From: Haematococcus lacustris
Lineage: Eukaryota; Chlorophyta; Chlorophyceae; Chlamydomonadales; Haematococcaceae
Assembly (NCBI GenBank): GCA_030144725.1
Contig: JASKMD010000029.1
Location: forward strand, 5,813,538-5,877,537
Length of the DNA stretch: 64,000 nucleotides
Reading direction: 5' to 3'
Under the pieces are notes generated by a model. That model ran no database searches, was not told the origin of the DNA, and saw nothing but the letters and a program-made list of their open reading frames with translations. Both the position numbers and the translations under genes were made by a program. Positions 42,001-52,693 of the stretch are shown piece by piece; within the stretch, counting starts at the first letter, position 1; every line of letters starts with the position of its first letter.

Positions 42001-45000
42001 GGGCCTTGGGGGGCTTGTCTCGCAGCCGCTTGTAGCCCAGGCCAGGGTACTCCTTGCCCTTGGCTGGCAGAGCTCCCTGGTCTGGCCAGTAGCACAGCTC
42101 CAGTGGGCGCCACCTGCTCTCCCCAATGCGCTGCATGTTCAATGCCGCATTGCAGTCCCTGTCCAGCCACCTGCCTGGCTGTAGTGCTGGCTTGACCTTG
42201 GCAGCCTTGACCTTGCCCTTGCCCTTGGTGTGCTCAGCTGCCGGCTTGCTGCGCTTGGCTGGAGGGGGAGTGCTGGGCCCTGGCTCTGGCTGCTGGCTGT
42301 GTGGCTGCCTGGCTGCTGCGTGGGGCCTGTTGGGGCTTGCGTGGGGGCACTACTGGGCACCACATCATGCCCCGCACTGGCTGGCCACGCTCCTGGCTCC
42401 AGGCTGGCCGCAGCAAGCGCTGTTCCACCTGCCCTGCTGGGGGCTTCCAGCCTGCGGGTCTTGTGGCACTGAGTGTGTTCAGCTCCACCTCACAGGGCTG
42501 CTTGCCATTCACTGCTGAGCTGACCCGGGTGGTGCGGTGCTCATCCACGAGCACCACCCTGCCCCGCAGCTGGTCTGTGCCCCTGCCACCGCCAGCTGCA
42601 TGGAGTGTGCGTCGATGGTGTTGGCGTCACCCGCCAGGTTGATGCTGCCCAGCTCCTGCAGCTTGGCCAGCAGCGCCTGGTTGCTGGGGTCCTCAAAGGC
42701 TGGCATGAGCATGGGGTGGCGGCGCTGCCCTTTGCGCACAAGGCGCCGCTGCAGCTGGTTGTAGCATGTCTTGAAGTTGGGGTTGGCGAAGAACTTGCAG
42801 AAGTCTTTCAGCTGCCTGAGCATCAGGGGGTCCTCGCAGTCAAGGGGCAAGGGAGGGCCAGTGGGTGCTGCAGGTGCAAGGGCTGCCAGGCGGGCGCTGC
42901 AATGCCTTTGGGGGGGGCTGCGTGACTGGCTCAGGTTCTGACTCTGATTCCGAGTCAGACTGTGGCTCTGGCTCTGAGCCACAGTCTGACTCGGAGTCAG
43001 AGTCAGTGTCAAACTCCATGCTGGCAGGCTGCGCAGGGGCAGGCTGGGCAGGGGCCCGTGGGGGTAGGGGGGTTAGGGGGGGAGCATCAGGGGGTTGGGG
43101 GGGCTGCACGGCTGGAGGCTGAGGTGCGCTGGGGAAGCCCGGGGTGGGGTAGCCCACCAGGCACGTTAGGAAGATTCTGAGCACCAGCAACGACGCGATC
43201 ACGCGGAGCTGGGAGTGGATTTCAGCCCGCAGCCGGAGGTGCTCCCGCAGCTTGCGCCTCGTCTTCTTGCACACGCGGAGCACTGTGCCCTCGGGGACCT
43301 TGATGATTTGCAGCTAATCAAAGATGACATTGTGACAGGCCAAGACACAAGGCGGGGTCACAAACAGGGCGGGGACACATAGGGCGGGGGCGCCACCTGA
43401 CGTTTGCGCGTGGTCCAGCCATCCCGACGCTCCTGGCGTTGCTTGCCTTGAGAGGAACGAGACACTGCGAACAGGAGCGACGGGTTATCTCACAGCGCGT
43501 AGTTCACGTAGCTCACAGTTGGCCAGGGACATGAACCTTTCTGTTTCTTGTCGCTAACCTTCCGCTTCTTCTTAGCCATCACGCGATGCGCAGTGCGACG
43601 GGCGGTGGCCTTTTCAAGCGACTTGGGTTTCCCGAAAGAATCATGGAGGGATGTCACACGTTAGTCCTGGACATGCGCCCTGCTCAACCCCGTGCTACGT
43701 GCTACTCAGCCCTGCACGAATGTGAGGGGTAAACTATCTATCAGCACCCGGGGTGAGCGCAGCAGCCACCTCAACTCCCAAGGTCACCCACCCCTCAGGC
43801 TTGGTGGGTTGAGTGTGGCACCAAAGCTGTCACTCACAGGCCTGGGAAGCTTGCACAGATGAGCTGACCCACGTCGCCCAGAACTCATCCGTCAGCACCC
43901 CCTCAAGTGACCCCATCTGCCCCCTCCATGCAGCTCTTCCATGCTGAACCCTCACCCATGTCAGCTGCCTGTGCCCGCAGGCACCTTGGCAGACATCAGC
44001 GACCGCCCCAGCCTGTGCTCTGCAGCAAACTGGGGAAAGGTAGGTAGTCCAGCCTGAGGCCTAGCCAGTGATGGTCAAGTGTGCCAGGCCTCGACTGGGT
44101 AGGGAGCTGTTGCTCCTCTTGTGACTGCAATCCCACTCGGCCACTTTGTCGGCTGCAAGGGGCAAGGCATGTGTGCAAGCACCCTTTGGAAGGTGGCGTG
44201 TTGGTGTGCCGCACATTGCTTGCTTCCTGCTTGCACTGGAGCATGGTGCATGCCACATGGCTATGTGTTGCGTTATGCGGCACATGCAGAACGAGGTTGT
44301 GGTAGGGTCGTCTGACCACGCTTTGTATGTGATTGATGCGGAGAAGGGCACAAAGAAGCGCCAGCTGTACAACAAGAGCTCTGGCCACTCTGAGTGCGTT
44401 GCCTGGCCCACACTGCAAGAGCTCAAGCCACCCAGCACCCTGACGCTCACTGTGCAAATACCACGCAATGGCAGTACCTGAGGACCCCTTACTAAGGGTG
44501 GTGTTTTGTCTGTATTGAGTACCTCCCACACACATGGCATGGGCGCCTACCACCTACACTACTGCCTGACCCCTGTGACAGGGCTGTAGCCCAGACATGG
44601 CATGGCATGTTTGCACTGGTTGCAGCTGATAACAGCTCAAAAGGATGCCCCTAGCACACACTGCTGTGCCACAGGCTGCTGCTGCTGAGCCTTGGGTGTC
44701 CGCAGCCACTTGTAGCCCAGGCTGGGGTGGGCTTGGCTGCCTTCGCCCTTGGTGGGCTGGGTGTGCCAGTGTGCCTGCTCAGCCTTAGTGCACACTGTGC
44801 TGCCTGTCCTCCATTTGCTTTGCAAACCCATCAATGTGAGAGTAGATGTCAGATACCATTTCATAGCAACAATGCAAAACCGGCATGTCTAGTGAACATG
44901 CCACCGCAAACATTGCTGGTGTTCAAGAGGAGCTTTGCTGCTGAGCTGTGTTTGCTGCTGCTATGTGGTTTGCTGCTGCTGTGCTGCTTGTGCTGCTGTG

Positions 45001-46588
45001 TGGCAGGTGGGTGACTGCAGTGGCATGCACACCAGATGGCAAGGTAGTGTCCGGAGGCATGGATTCCCGCATGTGGCTATGGCCACTGGGCACCACTCGC
45101 GGCATCATGATGGAAGGCCACGGTGCGAAGTCCACATGACATGTCCACTCACATGAACCAGGTTTTGCCCCTGCACAACACCATGCAGCCATCCTGTACA
45201 GGGTGCTGGGCACGCGCCAGGCTCTGCCCATGCACGCAACTGCACTGACTGCACATGGTCACCAAGGGAGCAGCGTGAGGGGCTGCCAGGGTCGTTGCTA
45301 GGTAGTGCAAGCTGAGTGCCGCCTGGGCCTGTCTGTCGGGACACCCCTGGACATGCCTGCCTGCATTGCACTGCACTGCGCTGCATTGCAGTCCCTCCAT
45401 TGCACCCGTTGCAATATAATACACCATGTAATATATATGTAATGGCCGTCACTTCCGCCCCACTCTGGTTGCCGGTACTCCGGTTAGATGGCAATCTGAT
45501 GCACATCCCAACATGTCAACACCCTGTAAGGATATGTGAAAAGCAGTGAAGATGCAGCAGACCAGGCCAGCTTCCACTGCCTGCAGGCTGCTGCCTGCCT
45601 GCTGTAGGGCCAAGCAATATGGGGGTTGCAGTCATCAAGGGTGCGACCGAGGATGCTACAGCTTGTTTGTAGTAGCTGAGTGAGATTACCCACAGTCAGA
45701 CATGTTGTTCCATGTTGGACAGGTTTTGTGTGCCTGTCTGCCTGGACACCATCATTGAACCCCATGCACAGGGCATTTTGTTACGCGCCGGCATTTTCCA
45801 TGCAACAATCTTGGATTTCCCACTTTTCCAGTTTGCGCAGGCCTATCAGGCAAACAAAACTCATTCAACATGGAACAACTTGTTTGCCCGCGGGAAATCT
45901 CGTTCACAGGCCTTGAGCAGGGCTGCGTGTGTTGCAGGACCAACAGCCTGGCAGCGGTGCACCTATGAGCACCATCAAGGCTAGGGCTGGAGATGCTCAT
46001 GACACGCCCATGGCACGCCCACAGCCGCCATGCCTTGTTGCACAATCTGGAGGGCCGTGCTTGCTTTGTGGTCCTAGGTGGACCCATCAGCCAGCTGTGC
46101 TATGACAGTCACACCGGCATGGTCGTCAGCGCCAGCTACGGTGAGCTCACAAGCTTGCTGAAGGTGCTAGCTGGCATGTGTGTGTCATGGTCGCAGTGCA
46201 CCCAGCCGTCACCAGTGTCCATTACACAGTGTTGGTGTATGCTGTACTTTACACCCGTGCCTCTTTGCTTTTTCATGGACAAGTGTGATATGCTGCAGCC
46301 CCCTTGTCCCTCACTAGGGCCTCCATTTGAGCCGGACCACCAGGGACCACTAGTGGCCACCAGCGGGAATACTAGTGACCACTAGTGGGCAATAGTCGAC
46401 CGACTCAAGTGGTGTTATTGGGCTGTGTGGAGTATACCTAGTGCACATGGACATGGTGCATGAGTGCCTACCACCTACATCATTGCCTGACCCTTGAGGG
46501 CTATTGTGTAGAGTTGGCATGACAAAAGATGTGCTAATGTGAGCTGATGACAGCTTAAGAAGGGGGGCACACACTAATGTGCCACAGC

Positions 46589-46622
<34 letters not shown>

Positions 46623-49600
46623 GCCTTGGGAGGCTTGTCTTGCAGCCGCTTGTAGCCCAGGCCAGGGTACTCCTTGCCCTTGGCTGGCAGAGCTCCCTGG
46701 TCTGGCCAGTAGCACAGCTCCACTGGGCGCCACCTGCTCTCCCCAATGCGCTGCATGTTCAATGCCGCATTGCAGTCCCTGTCCAGCCACCTGCCCGGCT
46801 GCGGTGCTGGCTTGGCTTTAGCAGCCTTGACCTTGCCCTTGGTGGGCTGGGTGGGCTCAGCTGCCTACTCAGCCTTGCATCCTGGCATGCCATGTGATAT
46901 GCTGCAGCCCTGACATGTGCTGCCTGCTGATGCGCTGCTGTGCCAGCTGCACTGCAATTGTGGCTGCCCATTGCCGCTGCCCACCGTTTGCCTGTTGCTC
47001 CATGCAGACAAGACTGTGCGCATGTGGCAGTGCGGGTCCAGGGGCGAGCAACGTGTGGTGCTGACGGGCCATGAGGCTCCTGTCATGGAGCTCGGCATCA
47101 GCACCATTGACGGCAAGATGATCACCGGTGAGGCGCTGGCAGCCAACTCCTCAGTGGCATGGCCAGGGCACATGGTGCATGTTGTGGCGCCATGCACCTG
47201 ATTTACCTCGCCCAGGCTCAGCTTGAATAACAGCAATGGGCTGCCACCCTTGCATGAAACCATGCATGGTAGGCCGGCATGGTGTGCTGCACTCTTTCAA
47301 TCAGCTCATACTCGTATCTAAAGCTATTGTCATCTGCTGGTGCTGGTGCTGCCACTGGTGGTGGCTGGGCCCACAGGGGACCGCTCCGGCCATGTCATCC
47401 TGTGGGACACCACCGCCTCTGACGTGTCCTGGCGGCTACGAGGGGTGCACACTGGCCAGGTCAGCGCACTGGCTTGGTGCGACGCTGAGGACCCAGACCT
47501 GTCTGGCTTCTTCATATCAGGCGGCCAGGACGGGTGAGTCACCGTATTGTGCTCAGCACCTGCCTCACTAGCCAGCGGGCAACAAGTACCACGCAAAGGC
47601 AGAATCAGAGGACCCTCTCTAGGGGTGGTGTTTTGTCCGTATGGGGTACCTCCCACACACATACCATGGGCGCCTACCACCTAAACTATTGCCTGACACC
47701 TGTGACAGGGCTGTTGCCCAGATTTGGCATGACTGACATGCCCTGATGTGAGCTGATGATGGTTCCACCCCTGTTGCTGGCATAGCTCACATGCATCATG
47801 GTGGGGCTGCTGACCGTAGTCATGTGCGCGTTTGGGATCCCCGTGAGAAGAAAAACCCCAAGCGCATCATGCTGCATGTCACCAAGGAGGGCAAGGGTGC
47901 GGTGACAAGCATCTGTGGAGGCAAGTGGGCGGCGGCTGAGAGGAACCAGGAGCATCATCACCCATCAGCGTCCTTACAGAGCAGGCAGATGCTGAATATA
48001 CATGTTTACACGAACATGACATATGTGGTGGCTGGCCCTCTCACATTACTAACATGCGGATTACGCATCCTGGCCTGCCAGCTAGCTCCTTATGGCAACT
48101 CCAACCATGCAGTATGCACCTAGATTGCTGCGCCCATCACCTTGGCTTGGTGGTGATGGCATGTGGTGTGCAGGCGGTGTGGCTGCAGCCAACAAGGTGG
48201 TCACGTGTGGAGCAGACATGACCCTCAGGGTGTTGGAGCCACGCAAGGGCTTTGCCCTCATGAGCACCCTGCGCCTCACTGACTACCCTTACTCCATGGC
48301 AGTTGCAGGCATGTGTCCTTGACTGCAGTCTTAATGAGAGAGACACTGTTGCTGCCCAGGTCCTTGCATGCTGCGCCATCATGACTTGCAACTGCACCAC
48401 CTCATCTGCATCTGCCTGATGGTGTGTCGGGTCACTGCCCGTGCCCATGCCCTGACCTTTGCTGCCCAGCCATCTGAAGCACCCAGGTTACGTGAGCCGG
48501 ACTCGACCCCTCTTCCATCCTTAGCCGGCATCACATGGCTGGGCCTGACCTTGTGTGCGCACCATGCTTGCCTGGCAAAGCACCTGGCCTGAGCTGTCCT
48601 GCCGAGACTGGTGCTGCAGGTGGTCTGGCCTTGGTGGGATGTGGCGATGGCTCGCTGTCTGTGGTTGACATCAGGGACTGCAAGCGTCTGTATGCCCTGG
48701 GAGCCCACAATGTGAGCACCTCCTCCCCATCATTGTATGGCACTCGACGATATGCAGCAAAGTCAACCAGCCCGCAGACAACACCGTGCTAGAACGTAAC
48801 TTGCCATGGTGCCAATCCACACCCATTGACAGCTGCCTGACTCACACATGACTGCTCTGCACATTCCCCGACTCCCAAGCTGTGCACAGGAATGCACGAG
48901 GTCCAGCCCCCTTGTCCCTCACAAGGGCCTCCATTTGAGCCGGATCAGAAGTACCTACTAGCAGCCACTAGCAGCCACTAGCAGCCACTGACTAGATCCG
49001 ACTCAAACAGTGTTATTAGGCTGTGTGGAGTAAACCCAGTGCACATGGCACATGAGCCCGCCTACCACCTACACTATTGCCTGACCCGTTAGGGCAACGT
49101 GTAGAGTTGGCATGACAAAACATGCACTAATTGTAAGCTGATGACAGCTCAACAAAGGGGGCACATATTACTGTGCCACAGCAGGCTGTTGCTGTTGCTG
49201 CTGCTCCTGGGCCTTGGGAGGCTTGTCTCGCACCCGCTTGTAGCCCAGGCCAGGGTACTCCTTGCCCTTGGCTGGCAGAGCTCCCTGGTCTGGCCAGTAG
49301 CACAGCTCCAGTGGGCGCCACCTGCTCTCCCCAACGCGCTGCATGTTCAATGCTGCATTGTAGTCCCTGTCCGGCCACCTGCCTGGCTGTGGTGCTGGCT
49401 TGGCTTTGGCAGCCTTGCCCTTGCCTTTGCCCTTGGTGGGCTCAGCTGCCCCTTGCTGCGCTGGGCTGGCTGGGGAGTGCTGGGCCCTGGCTCTGAGGCT
49501 GCTGCCGGTGTGGCTTCCTGGCTGCTGCGTGGGGCCTGTGGGGGCTTGCGGGGTGCCACTACTGGGCACCACATCATGCCCCGCACTGGCTGGCCACGCT

Positions 49601-50762
49601 CCTGGCTCCAGGCTGGGCGCACCAGGCGGGGTTCCACCTGCCCTGGTGGGGGCTTCCAGCCTGCAGGCCTTGTGGCACTGAGTGTGTTCAGCTCCACCTC
49701 ACAGGGCTGCTTGCCATTCACTGTTGAGCTGACCCGGGTGGTGCAGTCCGCATAGACACGCCGCTGACAGCCAATGCACCCCATACTGCTAGCTAGCTCC
49801 TTGCGGCATAGGGACGTCTGTGGCTTTAACATTAAACCAATTACCACAAGTGTTGCTGCACCGCATGAGATTGAAAGCCCAATGCTTACTGCAAGCACGC
49901 CGTGCCTGAGAGACTGGCTCATGCCCAACCACTGTTGGCCGCCCAGGCCTACAGCCTGCACCAATGACTTGTCTTCAAAGCTTAACCTTCCCAATGCCAA
50001 CAGACGACCTCCTAGGTCAGGGCGAAATAAGTTTCTTACACGGTGGCATCAAGTCAGTCATACCCCGCCCACTGAGCATTGTGAGCTCCTGCTGCCCCTC
50101 TTTTTTCCTACTTCTTGCATCAATGTCATCACCAATGCAAGCAAGCTGCTGTCTGCCTGCCTGCTTGCCTCGTTTGGCAAGCGCAGGGGGCTGTGCGCTG
50201 CATTGAGGCGTGTGCAGACCGGCTGTTCACCTCTGGTGATGATGGTGAGCAAGGGTTACACGGGACAGGTCAAATGCTTGGCCATTGTTGCTCGGACCCT
50301 TCCCTGCCCAACCCCTTTACGCGACCCACTGCTGAGCAGGATGCTCCATGAGCGGACGCTGCTAGCAGCTCGAGGCCAACTATAAATGGCCATGAATAGT
50401 TGCAGCAGCCACACACACCAGCATGGCAGGCTGTGGCAGGTGGTCAGTGTATGGGTACTCCGGCTTTTTGCTTGCAGACTTTGTGCTCAGACAAGCTGCA
50501 CTCAGCCCTCTGAGTCCCACAACACACAGCCAGCCCTGTCACTGTCAACCTGTGGCGCCATTGCCAGTGCTGATAGCACAGCCACTGCTGCATGCTGTCA
50601 CACACAGACAGGTGCTGCAGGCTGCCTTGTCTCAGCTTTGTCTCTGCTGTGCGGCATGTAGGCAAGACCATGCTGTGGAGCTTCCCCGGCATTGAGATGG
50701 AGGATGCCGGCTCAGGAGCTCTGCCACCCATAAGGCCTGGCGCTGGCCCAGCACGACCCTAG
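39061..50762 (+). CDS. WD40-repeat protein with coiled-coil N-terminus
   Basis: Sixteen exons close in phase and give 550 aa: 39061-39108, 39188-39361, 39695-39825, 40467-40563, 40667-40763, 43981-44039, 44290-44393, 45007-45122, 46078-46140, 47008-47127, 47377-47533, 47820-47920, 48174-48308, 48620-48711, 50187-50244 and 50662-50762. Residues 1-75 are charged and coiled-coil-like (REKKAREQQQRIDEARAAEE). About 100 unassigned residues follow. From residue 183 there are seven to eight WD40 blades, e.g. VVVGSSDHALYVID, VVSGGMDSRMWLW, VSASYDKTVRMWQ, MITGDRSGHVILWD, FISGGQDGHVRVWD, VTCGADMTLRVLE, LVGCGDGSLSVVDI and FTSGDDGKTMLWS. It is probably a binding scaffold; partners are unknown. Two introns begin with GC (47921, 48309). 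Seven Fanzor-family insertions lie in its introns, and those with readable coding are antisense. The exons before 43.98 kb are joined by phase only. Confidence 0.8.
39847..40428 (-). pseudogene. Fanzor-B C-terminal fragment in a WD40-gene intron
   Basis: The minus strand reads [19 protein letters not shown] and [19 protein letters not shown], ending near PACYGT (stop region about 40.12 kb), followed by the conserved 3' block (39.86-40.11 kb). The 12-mer GCTACTCAGCCC occurs at both borders (39847-39858 and 40417-40428). Only RuvC-III and the tail remain. Confidence 0.75.
41694..43712 (-). pseudogene. Fanzor-B element, both ends kept, RuvC-I/II deleted
   Basis: The minus-strand start at 43579 reads MAKKKRKVSDKKQK, an SV40-type nuclear localisation motif. 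Exons SRSSQGKQRQERRDGWTTRK, then VPEGTVLRVCKKTRRKLREH, an acidic stretch and LRQLKDFCKFFANP lead to NLAGDANTI. The sequence then jumps at about 42.60 kb straight to [34 protein letters not shown] (RuvC-III) and the tail. A homopolymer length change near 42.91 kb shifts frame relative to the 36.9 kb copy. The 3' noncoding block is at 41.70-41.95 kb. ACGTGCTACTCAGCCC is present at both borders (41690-41705 and 43697-43712). Confidence 0.8.
44440..44860 (-). pseudogene. diverged Fanzor 3' block and tail relic in a WD40-gene intron
   Basis: GCCTACCACCTACACTACTG and CAGCTGATAACAGCTCAAAA match the conserved 3' block. The adjoining minus-strand relic (AQQQQPVAQ-type tail, 44.66-44.73 kb) matches the subfamily B C-terminus. 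The beginning (TACCACGCAATGGCAG, GGTGTTTTGTC) is shared only with 47.58 kb, so these two form a separate branch. Confidence 0.6.
45415..45740 (+). mobile_element. 325-bp Fanzor-C miniature element in a WD40-gene intron
   Basis: The 5' end (CACCATGTAATATATATGTAATG, with CCGCCCCACTCTGGTT, as at 37.91 kb) and the 3' end (GTAGCTGAGTGAGATTACCC, CATGTTGTTCCATGTTGGAC, as at 38.78 kb) are joined with almost no internal sequence. No coding part remains. Confidence 0.7.
46298..46870 (-). pseudogene. Fanzor-B C-terminal fragment in a WD40-gene intron
   Basis: The 3' block (46298-46560) is followed on the minus strand by a Gln-rich tail ending PAVAH, then [19 protein letters not shown], and [18 protein letters not shown] after RuvC-III (about 46.79 kb). 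Upstream domains are absent. The CAG run (46590-46620) has expanded compared with other copies. Confidence 0.75.
47578..47775 (-). mobile_element. Fanzor 3' noncoding block, solo, in a WD40-gene intron
   Basis: It shares TACCACGCAAAGGCAG, GGTGTTTTGTC and GCCTACCACCTAAACTATTG with 44.46-44.60 kb. No coding sequence remains. Confidence 0.6.
48902..49760 (-). pseudogene. Fanzor-B C-terminal half in a WD40-gene intron
   Basis: On the minus strand, from about 49755: CTTRVSSTVNGKQPCEVELN, ATRPAGWKPPPGQVEPRLV, QPVRGMMWCPVV, a linker, then PDRDYNAALNMQRVGESR (RuvC-III), [19 protein letters not shown] and a stop after PAVAQ (about 49.17 kb). The 3' block is at 48902-49150. The region from VRG to the stop is nearly open, the best-preserved C-terminus of this subfamily here. 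The Glu of DEHRT is lost at the 5' truncation. Confidence 0.8.
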
Positions 50763-50859
50763 CCGTGTGGCATCACCAGGGTGCCGAGCCGGGATAGACA
50801 TGTATCAGCTTAGACAAACTCCACAGGATGGCACGGCGTGACCTGGTGCACACAGCGCA

Positions 50860-51570
50860 TACCTCTCTAACTACCAAGGGCTACGTAATCTGTAATCCGA
50901 ATCTACGCCCGCACCAATACCTAACTTCCTGCCCCCACCTCCTTGCAAAGATCTGGCAAGGTCCCAAAAGGTGTCCATCTTCCCCCAGTGGCACCGCACT
51001 GGTGCCTTGAACCGCTGGCTCCAGGCTGACCGCATCAAGCAGTGCTGCACCTGACCTATTGGGGCTTCCAGCCCTCAGACCTGGTGGGCTGGCTGCGGTT
51101 CAGCAGGCTTTCACAGGGCTGGGGGCTGTCCACAGCTGAGCTGACCCGGCTGGTGCGGGATGCATCCACTGTCACCACCTTGCCTGGCAGCTTGTCTGTC
51201 GGTTTGCCGCTGTTGGGCCTCTCCACCACCTTGCGGCAGGCCTGCTGCACGGCCATGGCCCCCCACCCACCCCACGTGCCAATGCTGGCGTTGCTCCAGA
51301 TCACCACTGGCTGCTTGCGTGTCCCCACCGCTATTGGGACGTAATGGCTGCCTCCTCCTCTTAACTGCATAGCACACAAGGCACACAAGGCACATGACAT
51401 CCTGGGTAACACCTAGCAGGCCACAGGGGGGCAGTCATCAGCCTATGGCCTTGCCCCTCCCTCCTTGCCATTGGCACACCAACCTCCCCGAAGAAGCGCT
51501 CTAGGACCCTATCCTGCGCACCGTACAGCCTTATCTTCTGCTCTGCCCACTGGGTGCAGGTACACATGGG
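50860..51570 (-). pseudogene. Fanzor-D central fragment
   Basis: The minus strand reads WAEQKIRLYGAQDRVLERFF (51.5 kb), an intron-like gap, then [40 protein letters not shown] and VVTVDASRTSRVSS, ending in SEGWKPQ near 51.05 kb. In the 57 kb sister the last string is [11 protein letters not shown], so the Glu proposed as catalytic in rearranged Fanzor sites is Ala here. RuvC-III is absent. Confidence 0.75.
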
Positions 51571-52159
51571 GTGCGAACTGGGGTGGCTGTTGCCAGGTGC
51601 TGCAGCTGGAGCTTGATGTTGTCAGTTCACCGCTGGGTGTTGCGGCGACTCGCCCTCCCCCTCCCCCTCCCCCTCCCCCAAAGGGTTTTTGAACTGGCTG
51701 GGCTAATTAGCTGTCGCGTATGCGGCTAGAGCAGCTACAGATTTAGAAAGCAACTGCTGGGTGCTGTGGCTGGGAATAGAGGCGCTGGCTACACACGTAC
51801 TTTTAGTAGTGGCGAGCCTAGATGAACCGGGGACTTATTTAGTAACAGGGACGCTGGAGCAGATGAGCAGTGTTTTCTTACATCTTTTTTCCCCGAATCA
51901 AAACCGATCTCAGCGTAAAAACAAAGTGCTTCACATGTCACACTAGAACCTGCATGGGGAATGAAATGAACAACGCATTCATCCTAGCTAAGTGTCTAGA
52001 CTTTTACAATCTCCCCCACTCCGAAAAGCTACCGAAGGGCACAACTTCATAAGGGACTTTATCATCACATAGCGTGAGGTATGAGCGCAACTGCTGGCCG
52101 CCCCGCCCCGCCCCGCCCGTAGGGTAGAGACAGATGGGGTCAGCGTCAGTGTTCACTTT
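51571..52159. other. no gene recognised
   Basis: Contains a C-rich run (51651-51680) and otherwise unique sequence. 52080-52120 has CCCCG repeats just before the Fanzor-C coding relic. Confidence 0.4.
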
Positions 52160-52564
52160 GTGCGCAGCCAGGCAGTCCAGGAGCCAGCGGAGTTGCCCTT
52201 CATAGGGCGTCAGCTGACAGCCACCAGCGACTACAACCCAGCCACCCACATTGTTGTTGGGGTGGACCCAGGCGTCAAACAGGCCATCAAGGCAGGGCAT
52301 GCACAGCGGCACCCAGTCACTGGTCTGGTGCTCAGGCAGTGGGAGTGGGAGCTGAGCAAGGGGCAGCTCAAGCATGACAGCGGGCTTACCAAAGCCAGGC
52401 AGGGCACAGCCCGCTGGTCAACTGCCATCCAGCCACAGCTGCAGCAGCTGGCGGCTGCCACCCCAGCTGGCACAACCCTGGAGGGCCTCCATGCCCACAT
52501 CCTGGCCCTCAAGGCCACCTGGGACGCACTGTGGGACGAGTACCTCAAGCCATGCTGGCGCAGG

Positions 52565-52650
52565 CCAGGGGGGGTAGGGGCCAGGGGGGGTAGGGGCCAG
52601 GGGTAGGGGCCAGGGGGGGTAGGGGCCAGGGGCCAGGGGGGGTAGGGGCT
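52565..52650. repeat. G-rich minisatellite in Fanzor coding sequence
   Basis: Five or so units of GGGGTAGGGGCCAGGGG lie between the codons of two conserved segments. They disrupt the frame, since the sister copy at 57.5 kb has no such insert. The G-runs could form quadruplexes. Confidence 0.8.
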
Positions 52651-52693
52651 GCACCATGCCCAGGAGCGCATCATTGAGGGCTTCTGCAAAAAG

